A stretch of 64,000 nucleotides of DNA. Origin: Bacteroidales bacterium. GTDB lineage: Bacteria; Bacteroidota; Bacteroidia; Bacteroidales; P3. Positions 8,029 to 16,575 of the stretch are shown in pieces. Each line of letters opens with the position of its first letter. Positions within the stretch are counted from its first letter, which is position 1. The notes beneath the pieces are model-generated. The model was not told the origin of the DNA, made no database searches, and was given only the letters and a program-made list of their open reading frames with translations. The stretch spans positions 237,696 through 301,695 of the forward strand of contig JAFVBB010000004.1 of NCBI GenBank assembly GCA_017480225.1. Direction: 5' to 3'. Made by a program: the position numbers and the translations under genes.

Positions 8029-10267
8029 GAAAAAAACAAGGCAAGGCCGCCGTCCGGCACGGGTGGCGTGGCTTGTATTCGGTGGGCTTTGGGTGGCGGT
8101 GATACTTTTCTTCACCTTCCTCAGCATGGGCTGGCTGGGCTTCATGCCCTCGTTTGAGGAGCTTGAGAACCCGCGCTCGCTGCAAGCGTCGGAGGTCATC
8201 AGCGCTGACGGCGAGGTGCTGGGTTTCATCGGCCTGGAAAATCGCAGCAATGTAACCTACGACCAGATCTCGCCCAACCTCATCAATGCCCTGGTTGCCA
8301 CGGAGGATGCCCGCTTCTTCAAGCATTCGGGCATCGACAGCCGCAGCCTGGTGCGTGTGCTTTTCAAAACTGTAATAGGCCGCCACGGCTCGTCGGGCGG
8401 CGGAAGCACCATCACACAGCAGCTGGCCAAGAACCTCTTCCCTCGCGGCAACCGCTCGAAGATAGGCGTGGTATACGTGAAATTGAAGGAGTGGGTTGTC
8501 GCCGTGAAGCTGGAGCACAACTACTCGAAGGAGGAGATACTGGCAATGTATCTCAACACCGTTGATTTCGGCAGCAACGCCTATGGCATCAAGACAGCCG
8601 CAAAGACATTCTTCGACAAGTCGCCCTCGGAGCTCGATGTCGACGAGGCCGCGCTGCTGGTGGGTTTGCTCAAAGCCCCAACCACCTACAGCCCGGTGCT
8701 GCACCCCGACCGCTCATTGGCCAGACGCAACACCGTGCTTCAGCAGATGAACAAGTATGGGTACCTCAATGATGAGGACTATGTAATCTACCACGAGCGG
8801 CCAATCAACATGGCCCGCTATTCGCCACAGAGCCATAACGACGGCCTGGCCACCTATCTGCGCGAATACCTGCGCACCTATATGAAAGACTGGTGCAAGC
8901 ACCACCGCAAGAAAGACGGCGAATACTACGACGTGCACCGCGACGGACTCAAGATATACACCACCATCGACAGCCGGATGCAGCGCTATGCCGAACAGGC
9001 TGTGCACGAGCATTTCAGCAAGGAGATACAGCCTGCCTTCGAGCGTGAGCTGAAGAACCGCAAGGGCAATCCGTTCTGCGACATCAGCAAGGAGCAGCAG
9101 GACAAGTTCCTTATGCAGGCCATGAAGAACAGCGACCGCTATCGTGCTCTCAAGGCCGAGGGATTGAACCAAAAGGAGATACGTGCCCGTTTCGACGAGA
9201 AGGTGGCCATGCGAGTATTCACCTGGAAGGGCAACCGCGACACCGTGATGTCGCCGTGGGACTCGCTGCTCTACTACAAGAAGTTCCTCAACGCCGGCCT
9301 AATGAGCGTCGAGCCCGGCACTGGCCACGTCAAGGCGTATGTGGGAGGCATCAACTACCGCTACTTCAAGTACGACAATGTGCAGAGCCACCGGCAGGTG
9401 GGCTCCACCTTCAAGCCTTTTGTCTACACCATGGCACTGCAGGACCTTGGCATGTTCCCCTGCACCGAGGTGCCCAACTCACAGGTATGTTTCGAGGTGT
9501 GGGGACAGCCCGACTGGTGTCCGAAGAACAGCACCCACGAGCGCGAGGATGAGATGGTGACCCTCAAATGGGCTTTGGCGCATTCGGTCAACTGGGTATC
9601 GGCCTACCTTATGAAGCAGGGCTCGCCGGAGCAGGTCATAAACATAGCCCGCAAGATGGGTGTGCGCAGCCCCATCGACGCTGTGCCAGCCATCGCCGTC
9701 GGCACTCCGGAAATCACCGTGTATGAAATGGCCGGAGCCATGGCTACCTTCGCCAACAAGGGCGAGTATGTGGAGCCGATATTCGTCACCCGCATCGAGG
9801 ACAGCAAGGGCATGGTGCTCGAGAGGTTCACGCCTCAGCGCAACGAGGCCCTCGACGAGCAGACGGCCTACATGATGCTCGAACTGATGAAGGGCGTGGT
9901 GCAGAGCGGCACCGGCGTGAGGCTCAACTACAAATACAAGCTCAACCAGTACTCCACGGCCATTGCAGGCAAGACTGGCACCACGCAGAACAACTCCGAC
10001 TGCTGGTTTGTGGGCATCACCCCCAGGCTGGCCACGGCCGTGTGGACCGGCGGCGAGCTGCGCAGCATACATTTCCGCAACATGACCTATGGTCAGGGAG
10101 CTGCCATGGCTCTGCCGGTATTCGCGCTCTACATGCAGAAGATATATCAGGACCCCGCCATCAAGTTCTACCGTGGCGACTTCGAGCGCCCGTCGCAGCC
10201 TGTCGACATGGACTGCGCCAACTTCCAACAGGAGATAGAGAACGAAGGCTATGAGTGGGACTTCTGA
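8018..10267 (+). CDS. mrcA: penicillin-binding protein 1A (bifunctional peptidoglycan synthase)
   Basis: 749 aa. Cytoplasmic basic tail, one membrane helix (about 16-40), glycosyltransferase family 51 domain with ATEDARFFKHSG and GGGSTITQQLAKNL, then a transpeptidase domain with the SxxK motif STFK (Ser 463), SVN in HSVNWVSAYL, and KTG at 652 (AGKTGTTQNN). All catalytic motifs are present, so it should polymerise and cross-link glycan strands in the periplasm. About 110 residues between the two domains form the usual linker. It overlaps gldH upstream and rlmN downstream (17 bases), so it is translated as part of the holB operon. Confidence 0.95.
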   Translation: MGNRKKTRQGRRPARVAWLVFGGLWVAVILFFTFLSMGWLGFMPSFEELENPRSLQASEVISADGEVLGFIGLENRSNVTYDQISPNLINALVATEDARFFKHSGIDSRSLVRVLFKTVIGRHGSSGGGSTITQQLAKNLFPRGNRSKIGVVYVKLKEWVVAVKLEHNYSKEEILAMYLNTVDFGSNAYGIKTAAKTFFDKSPSELDVDEAALLVGLLKAPTTYSPVLHPDRSLARRNTVLQQMNKYGYLNDEDYVIYHERPINMARYSPQSHNDGLATYLREYLRTYMKDWCKHHRKKDGEYYDVHRDGLKIYTTIDSRMQRYAEQAVHEHFSKEIQPAFERELKNRKGNPFCDISKEQQDKFLMQAMKNSDRYRALKAEGLNQKEIRARFDEKVAMRVFTWKGNRDTVMSPWDSLLYYKKFLNAGLMSVEPGTGHVKAYVGGINYRYFKYDNVQSHRQVGSTFKPFVYTMALQDLGMFPCTEVPNSQVCFEVWGQPDWCPKNSTHEREDEMVTLKWALAHSVNWVSAYLMKQGSPEQVINIARKMGVRSPIDAVPAIAVGTPEITVYEMAGAMATFANKGEYVEPIFVTRIEDSKGMVLERFTPQRNEALDEQTAYMMLELMKGVVQSGTGVRLNYKYKLNQYSTAIAGKTGTTQNNSDCWFVGITPRLATAVWTGGELRSIHFRNMTYGQGAAMALPVFALYMQKIYQDPAIKFYRGDFERPSQPVDMDCANFQQEIENEGYEWDF

Positions 10268-11324
10268 CGGAAGCCGCAGGGTCGACCTGCTGGGCATGAG
10301 CCTCGACCAGCTGCGGCAGCTTTGCGCTGGCCTGGGAATGCCGCGCTTCACGGCGACGCAGGTCTGCGACTGGCTCTACAAGAAGCGTGTGGGCAGTATT
10401 GATGCCATGACCAACCTCAGCCTTGCCTCGCGGAGCCGCCTGGCCGAGGTGGCTTTCATCGGGCGCGGCGAGCCGCTGTCGGTGGCCTCATCGTCCGACG
10501 GCACGCGCAAGTACCTCTTCCGCACCACCGCAGGCCACTGCGTCGAGGCGGTATTCATCCCCGACGGCGACCGGGCAACGCTCTGCCTCTCGTCGCAGGC
10601 CGGCTGTCGTATGGGATGCCGTTTCTGCATGACCGGAACCATGGGCTTCCTCTGCTCGCTCACCGCGGGCGAGATCCTCAACCAGCTTCTCAGCCTGCCG
10701 GAATACGACCTCATCACCAATGTGGTCTTCATGGGCATGGGCGAGCCTATGGACAACCTCGACGCCGTGCTTGCCGCCACTGCCGCGCTCACCGCCGACT
10801 GGGGTCTTGGATGGAGCCCGAAGCGCATTACCGTCAGCACTGTGGGCGTGCTGCCCGCACTGCGCCGCTTTGTCGAGGAGAGCCGATGCCACCTGGCCGT
10901 AAGCCTGCACAACGCCGACCCGGAGGGCCGCGCCGCCATGATGCCCGTCGAGCGTGCCTGGCCGCTGGCCGAGGTGCTCGGGCTGTTGCGGGGCTACGAC
11001 TGGTCAGGCCAGCGAAGGCTCACCTTCGAATACACCATGATTGACGGCGTCAACGACACCCCGCGCCATGCCGCCCGGCTTGCCTCCGCCTTGAGGGGGC
11101 TGCCTTGCAGGGTGAACCTCATCCGCTTCCACGAGGGGGTGCGGCGCGACGACTACCTTCCCTCTTCTCCGCAGGCCATCGCGGCTTTCCAGCGCAGCCT
11201 TGAGCAGCATGGGGTGGTCTGCACGCTGCGCGCCTCGCGCGGGCAGGACATCGAGGCCGCCTGCGGCCTGCTGGCCGCCAAGGACAACCCCGCCAAGCAT
11301 TCCATCAACACCCAATCACAATGA
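10251..11324 (+). CDS. rlmN: 23S rRNA/tRNA adenine-C2 methyltransferase RlmN
   Basis: 357 aa. Radical-SAM methyltransferase that methylates A2503 of 23S rRNA and A37 of some tRNAs. The CxxxCxxC motif is CRMGCRFC, followed by MTGTMGF. GMGEPMDN and the C-terminal VCTLRASRGQDIEAACGLL, which carries the catalytic Cys of the ping-pong mechanism, are both present. The start at 10251 overlaps the mrcA end by 17 bases; an alternative start MSLDQLRQL 15 codons later would remove the overlap and keep the domain. It ends 4 bases into the next gene (ATGA). Confidence 0.95.
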   Translation: MSGTSDGSRRVDLLGMSLDQLRQLCAGLGMPRFTATQVCDWLYKKRVGSIDAMTNLSLASRSRLAEVAFIGRGEPLSVASSSDGTRKYLFRTTAGHCVEAVFIPDGDRATLCLSSQAGCRMGCRFCMTGTMGFLCSLTAGEILNQLLSLPEYDLITNVVFMGMGEPMDNLDAVLAATAALTADWGLGWSPKRITVSTVGVLPALRRFVEESRCHLAVSLHNADPEGRAAMMPVERAWPLAEVLGLLRGYDWSGQRRLTFEYTMIDGVNDTPRHAARLASALRGLPCRVNLIRFHEGVRRDDYLPSSPQAIAAFQRSLEQHGVVCTLRASRGQDIEAACGLLAAKDNPAKHSINTQSQ

Positions 11325-12874
11325 GAAGACTTCTTACCCTAATGGCAGCCCTGCTGCCGCTGCTGGCCTCGGCGCAGTTCAGCCAGCGCGAAAGCTGCAC
11401 CTCGATAATGGTGGGCAAATATGCTTCGACCGACGGCAGCGTCATCACCTCGCACACCTGCGACGGCCGCTACCGCACGTGGATGAGCGTCGAGCCCGCG
11501 CAGAAGGCCAGGAAAGGCCGCACCCACGAGGTGCGCAAGGGAACAATGCACACCACCCACCGCGACGACACCACCGGCGTGCGCACCGTGGGCTATATCG
11601 ACCTGCCCGAGGCCACCTTTGCCTACCTCAACACCGCCTATCCCTGCCTCAACGAGTGCCAGCTGGCCATCGGCGAGACCACCTTCGGCGGCCCCGACAC
11701 CCTGCGCAACCCCGAGGGGTGGTTCCTGATTGAGGAGCTTGAGCGATTGGCCTTGATGCGCTGCAGCACGGCACGCCAGGCCATCGACCTCATTGCTTCC
11801 CTCGTCGAGCGCTATGGCTACGGCGACGGTGGCGAGTGCATAACCATTGCCGACCGCCGCGAGGTGTGGCAGATGGAGATACTCGGCTGTGGCAAGGGCT
11901 GCATCGGCGGCATCTGGGCCGCGCAGCGTGTGCCCGACGACCACGTGGCCGTCAGCGCCAACATAGCCCGCATCGGCCAGTTGCGGAGGGGCGACGACAA
12001 CTGGTTCCGCTGCTCCGACAACATTGAGCAGGTGGCTCTGCGCAATGGCCTGTGGGACGGCGAGGGCGACTTCGTCTTCTGGCGGGCCTTCAACGACGAC
12101 TACGCGCAGGGCAAGAACTTCCGCGAGCGCGAGTGGTTCATCCTCAACAGCCTCGCCCCCTCGCTCCACCTCACCATGGACATGCCCGAGCTGCCCTTCA
12201 GCGTGAAGCCCGACGAGCATGTCGATGTGCGCGACGTGATGCGCCTGCTGCGCTCCACATACGAGGGCACCGAGCTCGACATGTGCCGGAACTTGAAGGT
12301 CGTGAACCGGCAGGGCGACACGGTGGCGAGCCCCGTGGCCAACCCCTGGCTCACGGGCGCTATGCAGCAGACCCTCAACTTCATTGCCCCAGGCACCGTC
12401 GACTTCCGGCGCACGGTCAGCGTGGCGTGGTGCAGTTACTCCTTTGTGGCGCAGTTGCGCGACTGGTTGCCCGACGCCGTCGGCGGTGTCTGCTGGATGG
12501 CGCTCGACAATCCCGGCCAGAGCCCCCGCATACCCATATTCTGCGGCACTACCACCCTCCCCGAGGCCTACAGCATGTGCGGGCAGAAGCGCTACAACGC
12601 CGACGCCGCCCTCTGGCAGTTCCGCCGCGCCAACAAGCTGGCCACCGTGCAGTGGCAGGCCACCAAGGAAGGGCACATGGCCGAGGTGCTGCGGCTCGAG
12701 TCCGACGCCATCCGTGGGCTTGAAGCGCTGGAAAGTGCCTGCATGAGAGAGAAAAAGGCCAGCCGCGTCAGCCGCAGGCTCGACAACTACACGCAGCACG
12801 TCTACGGCAACGCCGTCGGCGCTTGGCGCCAGCTCGAGGAGCGCTATTGGCAGCGCTTCGGCATGGGTTTCTGA
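11321..12874 (+). CDS. C69 family dipeptidase, secreted
   Basis: 517 aa. Signal peptide MRRLLTLMAALLPLLASAQ, then ESCTSIMVGKYASTDGS, the N-terminal-nucleophile start of peptidase family C69 (dipeptidase A/PepD); the Cys becomes the nucleophile after removal of the short propeptide. TYEGTELDM and LPDAVGGVCWMALDNP are further family blocks. It cleaves dipeptides in the periplasm, consistent with a peptide-fermenting life. Translationally coupled to rlmN (4-base overlap) and followed by a terminator at 12903, so it closes the holB operon. Confidence 0.88.
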   Translation: MRRLLTLMAALLPLLASAQFSQRESCTSIMVGKYASTDGSVITSHTCDGRYRTWMSVEPAQKARKGRTHEVRKGTMHTTHRDDTTGVRTVGYIDLPEATFAYLNTAYPCLNECQLAIGETTFGGPDTLRNPEGWFLIEELERLALMRCSTARQAIDLIASLVERYGYGDGGECITIADRREVWQMEILGCGKGCIGGIWAAQRVPDDHVAVSANIARIGQLRRGDDNWFRCSDNIEQVALRNGLWDGEGDFVFWRAFNDDYAQGKNFREREWFILNSLAPSLHLTMDMPELPFSVKPDEHVDVRDVMRLLRSTYEGTELDMCRNLKVVNRQGDTVASPVANPWLTGAMQQTLNFIAPGTVDFRRTVSVAWCSYSFVAQLRDWLPDAVGGVCWMALDNPGQSPRIPIFCGTTTLPEAYSMCGQKRYNADAALWQFRRANKLATVQWQATKEGHMAEVLRLESDAIRGLEALESACMREKKASRVSRRLDNYTQHVYGNAVGAWRQLEERYWQRFGMGF

Positions 12875-12902
12875 CCGCTTGGCGGATCCTCAGGCAAGCA
12901 AC

Positions 12903-12933
12903 GCCCAGCCACCCTATGGCCGGGCTTCTTTTT
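12903..12933 (+). terminator. terminator of the holB operon
   Basis: The stem GCCCAGCCA/TGGCCGGGC (12903-12911 with 12917-12925, one mismatch) is followed by TTCTTTTT. It lies 28 bases after the C69 peptidase stop. Confidence 0.75.
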
Positions 12934-12966
12934 AGGCCTGTGCGAACCATCAAGGCAATGTAAAGA

Positions 12967-13069
12967 CCGTCTGTTCTTCGATTGTTCTTCGATTGTTCTC
13001 CGATTGTTCTTCGATTATGCATCGAAGAACAATCGAAGAACAATCGGACATCAATCGCAAAACAGGCGG
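12967..13069 (+). repeat. hairpin repeat element copy 2
   Basis: 103-bp core, left-arm unit order A-A-B-A, loop ATGC, right arm ATCGAAGAAC, AATCGAAGAAC, AATCGGACATC, AATCGCAAAAC, then AGGCGG. This is the copy with the most degenerate leader: only ATCAAGGC and AGACCGTCTG remain recognisable, because the terminator of the previous operon occupies the space. It sits 34 bases after that terminator and about 190 bases before the acpP promoter. The remainder of the gap (13070-13260) shows nothing I can name. Confidence 0.97.
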
Positions 13070-13260
13070 CTTTTGTGCCCGCCTGGCGGCGCTGTGACGG
13101 CTCCCGCATGGGTGGGCGTGGGCGCGAAAAATGACCCGCGCGGGCTGCCGAAGTGCGGTTTGCGGTGCTGAAAATCATTCCTTAAGTTAAAAAATATTAA
13201 ATTATATGACACTGATTAATAGTCGAATATGTGGTCATGGTGTATTGCGAAGTGTTAAAA

Positions 13261-13294
13261 TTTGTTGTTATATGAGATATTTTTCGTTACTTTG
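13261..13294 (+). promoter_or_regulatory. acpP: promoter of acpP-fabF-rnc
   Basis: The -7 box TTACTTTG at 13287-13294 with TTTG at 13261-13264 gives 22 bases between them, close to the Bacteroidota consensus. The region is very AT-rich compared with the genome (13180-13330), as expected for a strong acpP promoter. Confidence 0.7.
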
Positions 13295-13326
13295 CAGCCA
13301 GTTTTTAACCTTAAAATCAGAGGAAA

Positions 13327-13569
13327 ATGAATGAAATTGCAACCAAAGTCGTCAGCATTATTACCGAGAAACTCAGTGTGGAAGAGAGTCAAGTCGTTCC
13401 CGAAGCCAGCTTCACCAACGACCTCGGCGCCGATTCGCTCGACACTGTTGAGCTGATCATGGAGCTTGAGAAGGAGTTCAACCTCACGATTCCCGACGAA
13501 GCTGCCGAGAAGATTGTCACCGTCGGCGACGCCATCGCATTCATCGAGGAGAGCAAGAAGCAGCAGTGA
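13327..13569 (+). CDS. acpP: acyl carrier protein
   Basis: 80 aa, strongly acidic, with [18 protein letters not shown]. Ser 37 is the attachment site for 4'-phosphopantetheine, which the Sfp-type transferase encoded at 49384 or an AcpS elsewhere would add. It carries the growing chain in type II fatty acid synthesis. It is followed by fabF and rnc, the standard Bacteroidota order, but a 162-base spacer with strong secondary structure separates it from fabF. Confidence 0.97.
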   Translation: MNEIATKVVSIITEKLSVEESQVVPEASFTNDLGADSLDTVELIMELEKEFNLTIPDEAAEKIVTVGDAIAFIEESKKQQ

Positions 13570-13588
13570 CCCTGCGCCGCTGCCCGCG

Positions 13589-13610
13589 CCGCGAGGCACC
13601 CCTTCGGGGG
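13589..13610 (+). other. UUCG-capped hairpin after acpP
   Basis: CACCCC-TTCG-GGGG closes with a stable C(UUCG)G tetraloop, about 30 bases after the acpP stop, and GC-rich flanks (CTGCCC upstream, GGGCAG downstream) can extend it. There is no U-tract, so it is more likely an mRNA 3'-end stabiliser or partial terminator than a full rho-independent terminator. Confidence 0.5.
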
Positions 13611-13625
13611 CAGGGCAGGGGGCGG

Positions 13626-13684
13626 TTAGTGATTGGCGGAAGACCGGCTGTGCCGTCGTGGCACGGTGGTGCGCCAATCACTAA
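13626..13684 (+). promoter_or_regulatory. long hairpin in the acpP-fabF spacer
   Basis: The 13-bp perfect arms TTAGTGATTGGCG (13626-13638) and CGCCAATCACTAA (13672-13684) enclose a second stem, GTGCC/GGCAC with loop GTCGT. In RNA most bases between the two stems can pair too, giving a stem of about 24-26 bp. It ends 47 bases before the fabF ATG. As rnc is the third gene of the operon, this is a plausible RNase III processing or autoregulation site (inference). Confidence 0.7.
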
Positions 13685-13731
13685 TTGTTTGTTGTTTCCA
13701 ACCAAGACTTCTACGACTACAGATACCTGCT

Positions 13732-14982
13732 ATGGCTCTTAAACGTGTTGTCGTGACCGGCGTGGGGGCACTCACGCCGATAGGCAATAATGTTGGCGAA
13801 TTGTGGAGCTCGCTTGTGGGTGGCGTGAGCGGCGGCGGCCCGATTACGAGGTTCGACGCGTCGCGGTTCCGTTGCCGCATTGCTGCCGAGTTGAAGGACT
13901 TCGACCCGCTGGATTACGTCGACCGCAAGGAGTTGCGCCTGCTCGACGGCTACACCGTCTACGGCATTGTGGCGGCGGATGAGGCTCTGCGCGATGCCGG
14001 TTTCGACCATGGAGGCTTCGACAAGGACCGCGTGGGAGTGGTGTGGGGTTCCGGCATGGGCGGCGTCACTTCAATGCAGGACGAGATTGCGGACTATGCA
14101 CTTGGCGGCAGGAACCCGCGCTTCAGCCCCTACTGGGTGCCGAAGGTGATTATCGACATCTGCGCCGGTCAGCTGGCAATCAGGCATGGGCTGCGCGGCC
14201 CCAACTACTGCACAGCGGCTGCCTGCGCCTCGTCGGCCGCCGCCATCAGCGACGCGTTCAACCTGATACGCCTCGGCAAGGCCGACGCCATGGTGGCCGG
14301 GGGCAGCGAATGTGCTGTCACCGAGGTGGGCATAGGCGGTTTTGGCAACATGAGGGCCTTGAGCACGCGCAACGACGACCCGGCCACAGCGTCGCGCCCT
14401 TTCGACCGCGACCGCGACGGTTTCCTGCTTGGCGAGGGCGCAGGTTGCCTGCTGCTGGAGGAGATGGGGCACGCCGTGGCGCGTGGGGCGCGGATATATG
14501 CCGAGATTACCGGCACCGGCCTCTCGGCCGACGCGTGGCACATCACAGCCTCGCACCCCGACGGCGCCGGTGTGATCATGGCTATGCGCGAGGCTGTACG
14601 CGAGTCGGGCATGGACCTGGCCGACGTTGACCACATCAACACCCACGGCACGTCGACGCCCATTGGCGACATCTCCGAGCCGAAAGCCATTGTCGGCCTT
14701 TTCGGTGAGCACGCCGGGAAGATTGCCATCAACTCCACCAAGTCGATGACCGGCCACCTGCTGGGTGCTGCCGGCGCGGTGGAGGCCATTGCCACAATCC
14801 TCACCATCGTCAACGGTGTGGTGCCTCCCACCATCAACCATTTCAACGACGACCCGGAGATACCCGCGCTTGACTATACCTTCAATCAAGCCCGCCGCCG
14901 CGAGGTGCGCTTTGCGTTGAGCAACGCCTTCGGCTTTGGCGGGCACAATGTGTGCCTGGCATTCAAGAAATGGGACTGCTGA
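13732..14982 (+). CDS. fabF: beta-ketoacyl-ACP synthase II
   Basis: 416 aa from the ATG of MALKRVVVTGVGALTPIG; a longer open frame upstream runs through the hairpin spacer and is not coding. The condensing-enzyme triad is complete: Cys 165 in YCTAAACASS, His in NTHGTSTPIGD, and His in SMTGHLLGAAGAVE. It extends acyl-ACP by two carbons from malonyl-ACP. It lies between acpP and rnc; its last codons overlap the rnc start by 13 bases. Confidence 0.96.
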   Translation: MALKRVVVTGVGALTPIGNNVGELWSSLVGGVSGGGPITRFDASRFRCRIAAELKDFDPLDYVDRKELRLLDGYTVYGIVAADEALRDAGFDHGGFDKDRVGVVWGSGMGGVTSMQDEIADYALGGRNPRFSPYWVPKVIIDICAGQLAIRHGLRGPNYCTAAACASSAAAISDAFNLIRLGKADAMVAGGSECAVTEVGIGGFGNMRALSTRNDDPATASRPFDRDRDGFLLGEGAGCLLLEEMGHAVARGARIYAEITGTGLSADAWHITASHPDGAGVIMAMREAVRESGMDLADVDHINTHGTSTPIGDISEPKAIVGLFGEHAGKIAINSTKSMTGHLLGAAGAVEAIATILTIVNGVVPPTINHFNDDPEIPALDYTFNQARRREVRFALSNAFGFGGHNVCLAFKKWDC

Positions 14983-15707
14983 GAAAAGACACTGAAAGCC
15001 CTGAGTTCTATGCTTTCTTCCGCAATGTGCTCGGCTACCGTCCGCGTCACACGGAGCTCTACCGCATTGCGTTGACCCACAGCTCGTCGTCAACGGTCGA
15101 CCATGGCCACCGCATCAACAACGAGCGGCTGGAGTACCTGGGCGACGCGGTGCTTGGCGCCGTGGTGGCGGAGTACCTTTACCGCAAATACCCCATGAAG
15201 GGCGAGGGCTTCCTCACCGAGATGCGGTCGAAGATAGTGAGCCGCAAAAGCCTGGGCAACCTGGCCAGGCGCATCGGCTTGGTCGACTTGATTGACCATC
15301 AGAAGGGGCAGAACGGCTCGTTCAAGAGCATGGGTGGCGACGCTTTCGAGGCTTTGATTGGTGCCATCTACCTTGAGAAAGGCCACCGCTTCACGCGGAG
15401 GCTTATCGTCGACCGCCTTCTGTGCACCTATATTGATGTCGATGAGCTGGCCGTGACCGACTGGAACTACAAGGGCAAACTCATTGACTGGGGGCAGAAG
15501 CAGCATCAGAAGGTGACCTTTGAGGTGCTGCGCACAATAAACCGCGACAGGGATGGGCGGCGCGAGTACGAGTGCCGCGTCAACATCGGCGGCAAACCGC
15601 AGCAGTCTGCCATGGGCTACACAATAAAGAGCGCCGAGCAGCTGGCGGCGGAGAAGACCTACAAGGCGCTGGTTGCCGCACAGCCAGCGCAGGCTGAGGA
15701 GGAGTAA
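14970..15707 (+). CDS. rnc: ribonuclease III
   Basis: 245 aa. Endonuclease for double-stranded RNA (rRNA and mRNA processing). Catalytic domain with signature ERLEYLGDAVLG (Glu 52 to Asp 59) and GDAFEALIGAIYLEKG, then a C-terminal dsRNA-binding domain ending AAEKTYKALVAA. I chose ATG 14970 (MGLLRKDTESPEF); an in-frame GTG at 14952 would overlap fabF more. The overlap with fabF points to translational coupling. A bidirectional terminator follows. Confidence 0.95.
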   Translation: MGLLRKDTESPEFYAFFRNVLGYRPRHTELYRIALTHSSSSTVDHGHRINNERLEYLGDAVLGAVVAEYLYRKYPMKGEGFLTEMRSKIVSRKSLGNLARRIGLVDLIDHQKGQNGSFKSMGGDAFEALIGAIYLEKGHRFTRRLIVDRLLCTYIDVDELAVTDWNYKGKLIDWGQKQHQKVTFEVLRTINRDRDGRREYECRVNIGGKPQQSAMGYTIKSAEQLAAEKTYKALVAAQPAQAEEE

Positions 15708-15708
15708 G

Positions 15709-15740
15709 AAGGGCGGGATGCCGAAGCGTCCCGCCCTTAC
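15709..15740. terminator. bidirectional terminator between rnc and rpsU
   Basis: AAGGGCGGGA (15709-15718) pairs perfectly with TCCCGCCCTT (15729-15738) with a 10-base loop. It lies between convergent genes, with short T-rich ends on both strands. Confidence 0.75.
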
Positions 15741-15759
15741 TGTCTATGCACGACAAGGC

Positions 15760-15957
15760 TTACTTGTCGAGCTCCTGCTGGCGCAGGTGCTGCACATAAA
15801 TGGCCTTGAGGCGTTTCTCACGGTTGATGACGCTGGGCTTGGTGAACTTCTGGCGGCTGCGGAGCTCTTTAACCACGCCGGTCTTGTCGAATTTACGCTT
15901 GAGTTTCTTCAGGGCTCTCTCAAGGTTCTCGCCTTCTTTGATCTGGACAATAATCAT
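15760..15957 (-). CDS. rpsU: 30S ribosomal protein S21
   Basis: 65 aa, very basic, with MIIVQIKEGENLERALKKLK at the N-terminus and a Lys/Arg-rich helix after it, the short Bacteroidota form of S21. It is a small-subunit protein that helps the 30S platform contact the mRNA leader; in Bacteroidota the anti-Shine-Dalgarno end of 16S rRNA is held by neighbouring proteins including bS21. It lies 37 bases behind rpmB on the same strand, so both are probably one transcript. Confidence 0.95.
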   Translation of the reverse strand: MIIVQIKEGENLERALKKLKRKFDKTGVVKELRSRQKFTKPSVINREKRLKAIYVQHLRQQELDK

Positions 15958-15994
15958 TGTGTAAACTGCTTTAATTGCTTTTATTCTTGTTTCG

Positions 15995-16234
15995 TTAGAA
16001 GACCAGATGGCCTTGCGCGGCGGCGTCGTTGAGGGCTGCTATGATGCCTTTCTTGTTGATGATGCGCATTCCTTTGGCCGACACCTTGAGGGTTATCCAC
16101 ATGTCCTCCTCGGGAATGTAGAACTTCTTGGTCTGCAGGTTGGGGGAGAAGGTGCGCTTGGTGTGGATGCGCGAGTGCGACACGTTGTTGCCCACAATCA
16201 CCTTCTTGCCTGTGATTTCACATTTCTTCGACAT
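15995..16234 (-). CDS. rpmB: 50S ribosomal protein L28
   Basis: 79 aa from the Met of MSKKCEITGKKVIVGNNVSH, the invariant L28 start; the frame upstream of it is leader sequence. The basic middle (SRIHTKRTF) and WITLKVSAKGMR are typical. The usual neighbour rpmG is not here; rpsU follows instead. The promoter -7 box lies 46 bases upstream at 16280-16287. Confidence 0.95.
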   Translation of the reverse strand: MSKKCEITGKKVIVGNNVSHSRIHTKRTFSPNLQTKKFYIPEEDMWITLKVSAKGMRIINKKGIIAALNDAAAQGHLVF

Positions 16235-16279
16235 TGCTGTATCCTTTGTTTTTGTTTGTTGTTCGTTGAAAAACGGCTG

Positions 16280-16287
16280 CAAAAGTA
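16280..16287 (-). promoter_or_regulatory. rpmB: promoter -7 box of rpmB-rpsU
   Basis: TACTTTTG on the minus strand matches TAnnTTTG. The 341-base gap to ssb otherwise holds a weak inverted repeat (GTGGTATA at 16372-16379 with TATGCCAC at 16385-16392, one mismatch), the ssb promoter, and nothing else I can support. It is the largest gap in the window without a hairpin element. Confidence 0.6.
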
Positions 16288-16516
16288 CTACCTTTCCTCG
16301 ACATGGCAAAGCCTGCGCTCTGTGTTTTATGTTTTTTTAACATTTGATTAACGGTGCCGTGCTGTAATTCAGTGGTATACGTAATATGCCACAAGGTGAT
16401 TTAACATTATTTTACCAGACAGTTAGCGGCGCAAAAACAGTGGCTGGCCATGCCTGGCGGCAGTATTTTGAGGGTGGATGTGGATAATTTTTTTCATGCA
16501 GATAGTTTTTCTTTTG

Positions 16517-16524
16517 TATCTTTG
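16517..16524 (+). promoter_or_regulatory. ssb: promoter -7 box of ssb
   Basis: A perfect TATCTTTG box in a T-rich stretch. The expected transcription start is near 16531, about 45 bases before the ATG at 16576. Confidence 0.65.
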
Positions 16525-16575
16525 CGCCTGTTTTTGGTGACGGACGAGCAACAACAAACATAAAAGTACACAGTA

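Noticed and set aside
13633-13732. Earlier start of FabF within the hairpin spacer
   Set aside because: The preceding residues come from the palindrome, are not FabF-like, and ATG 13732 gives the normal N-terminus.
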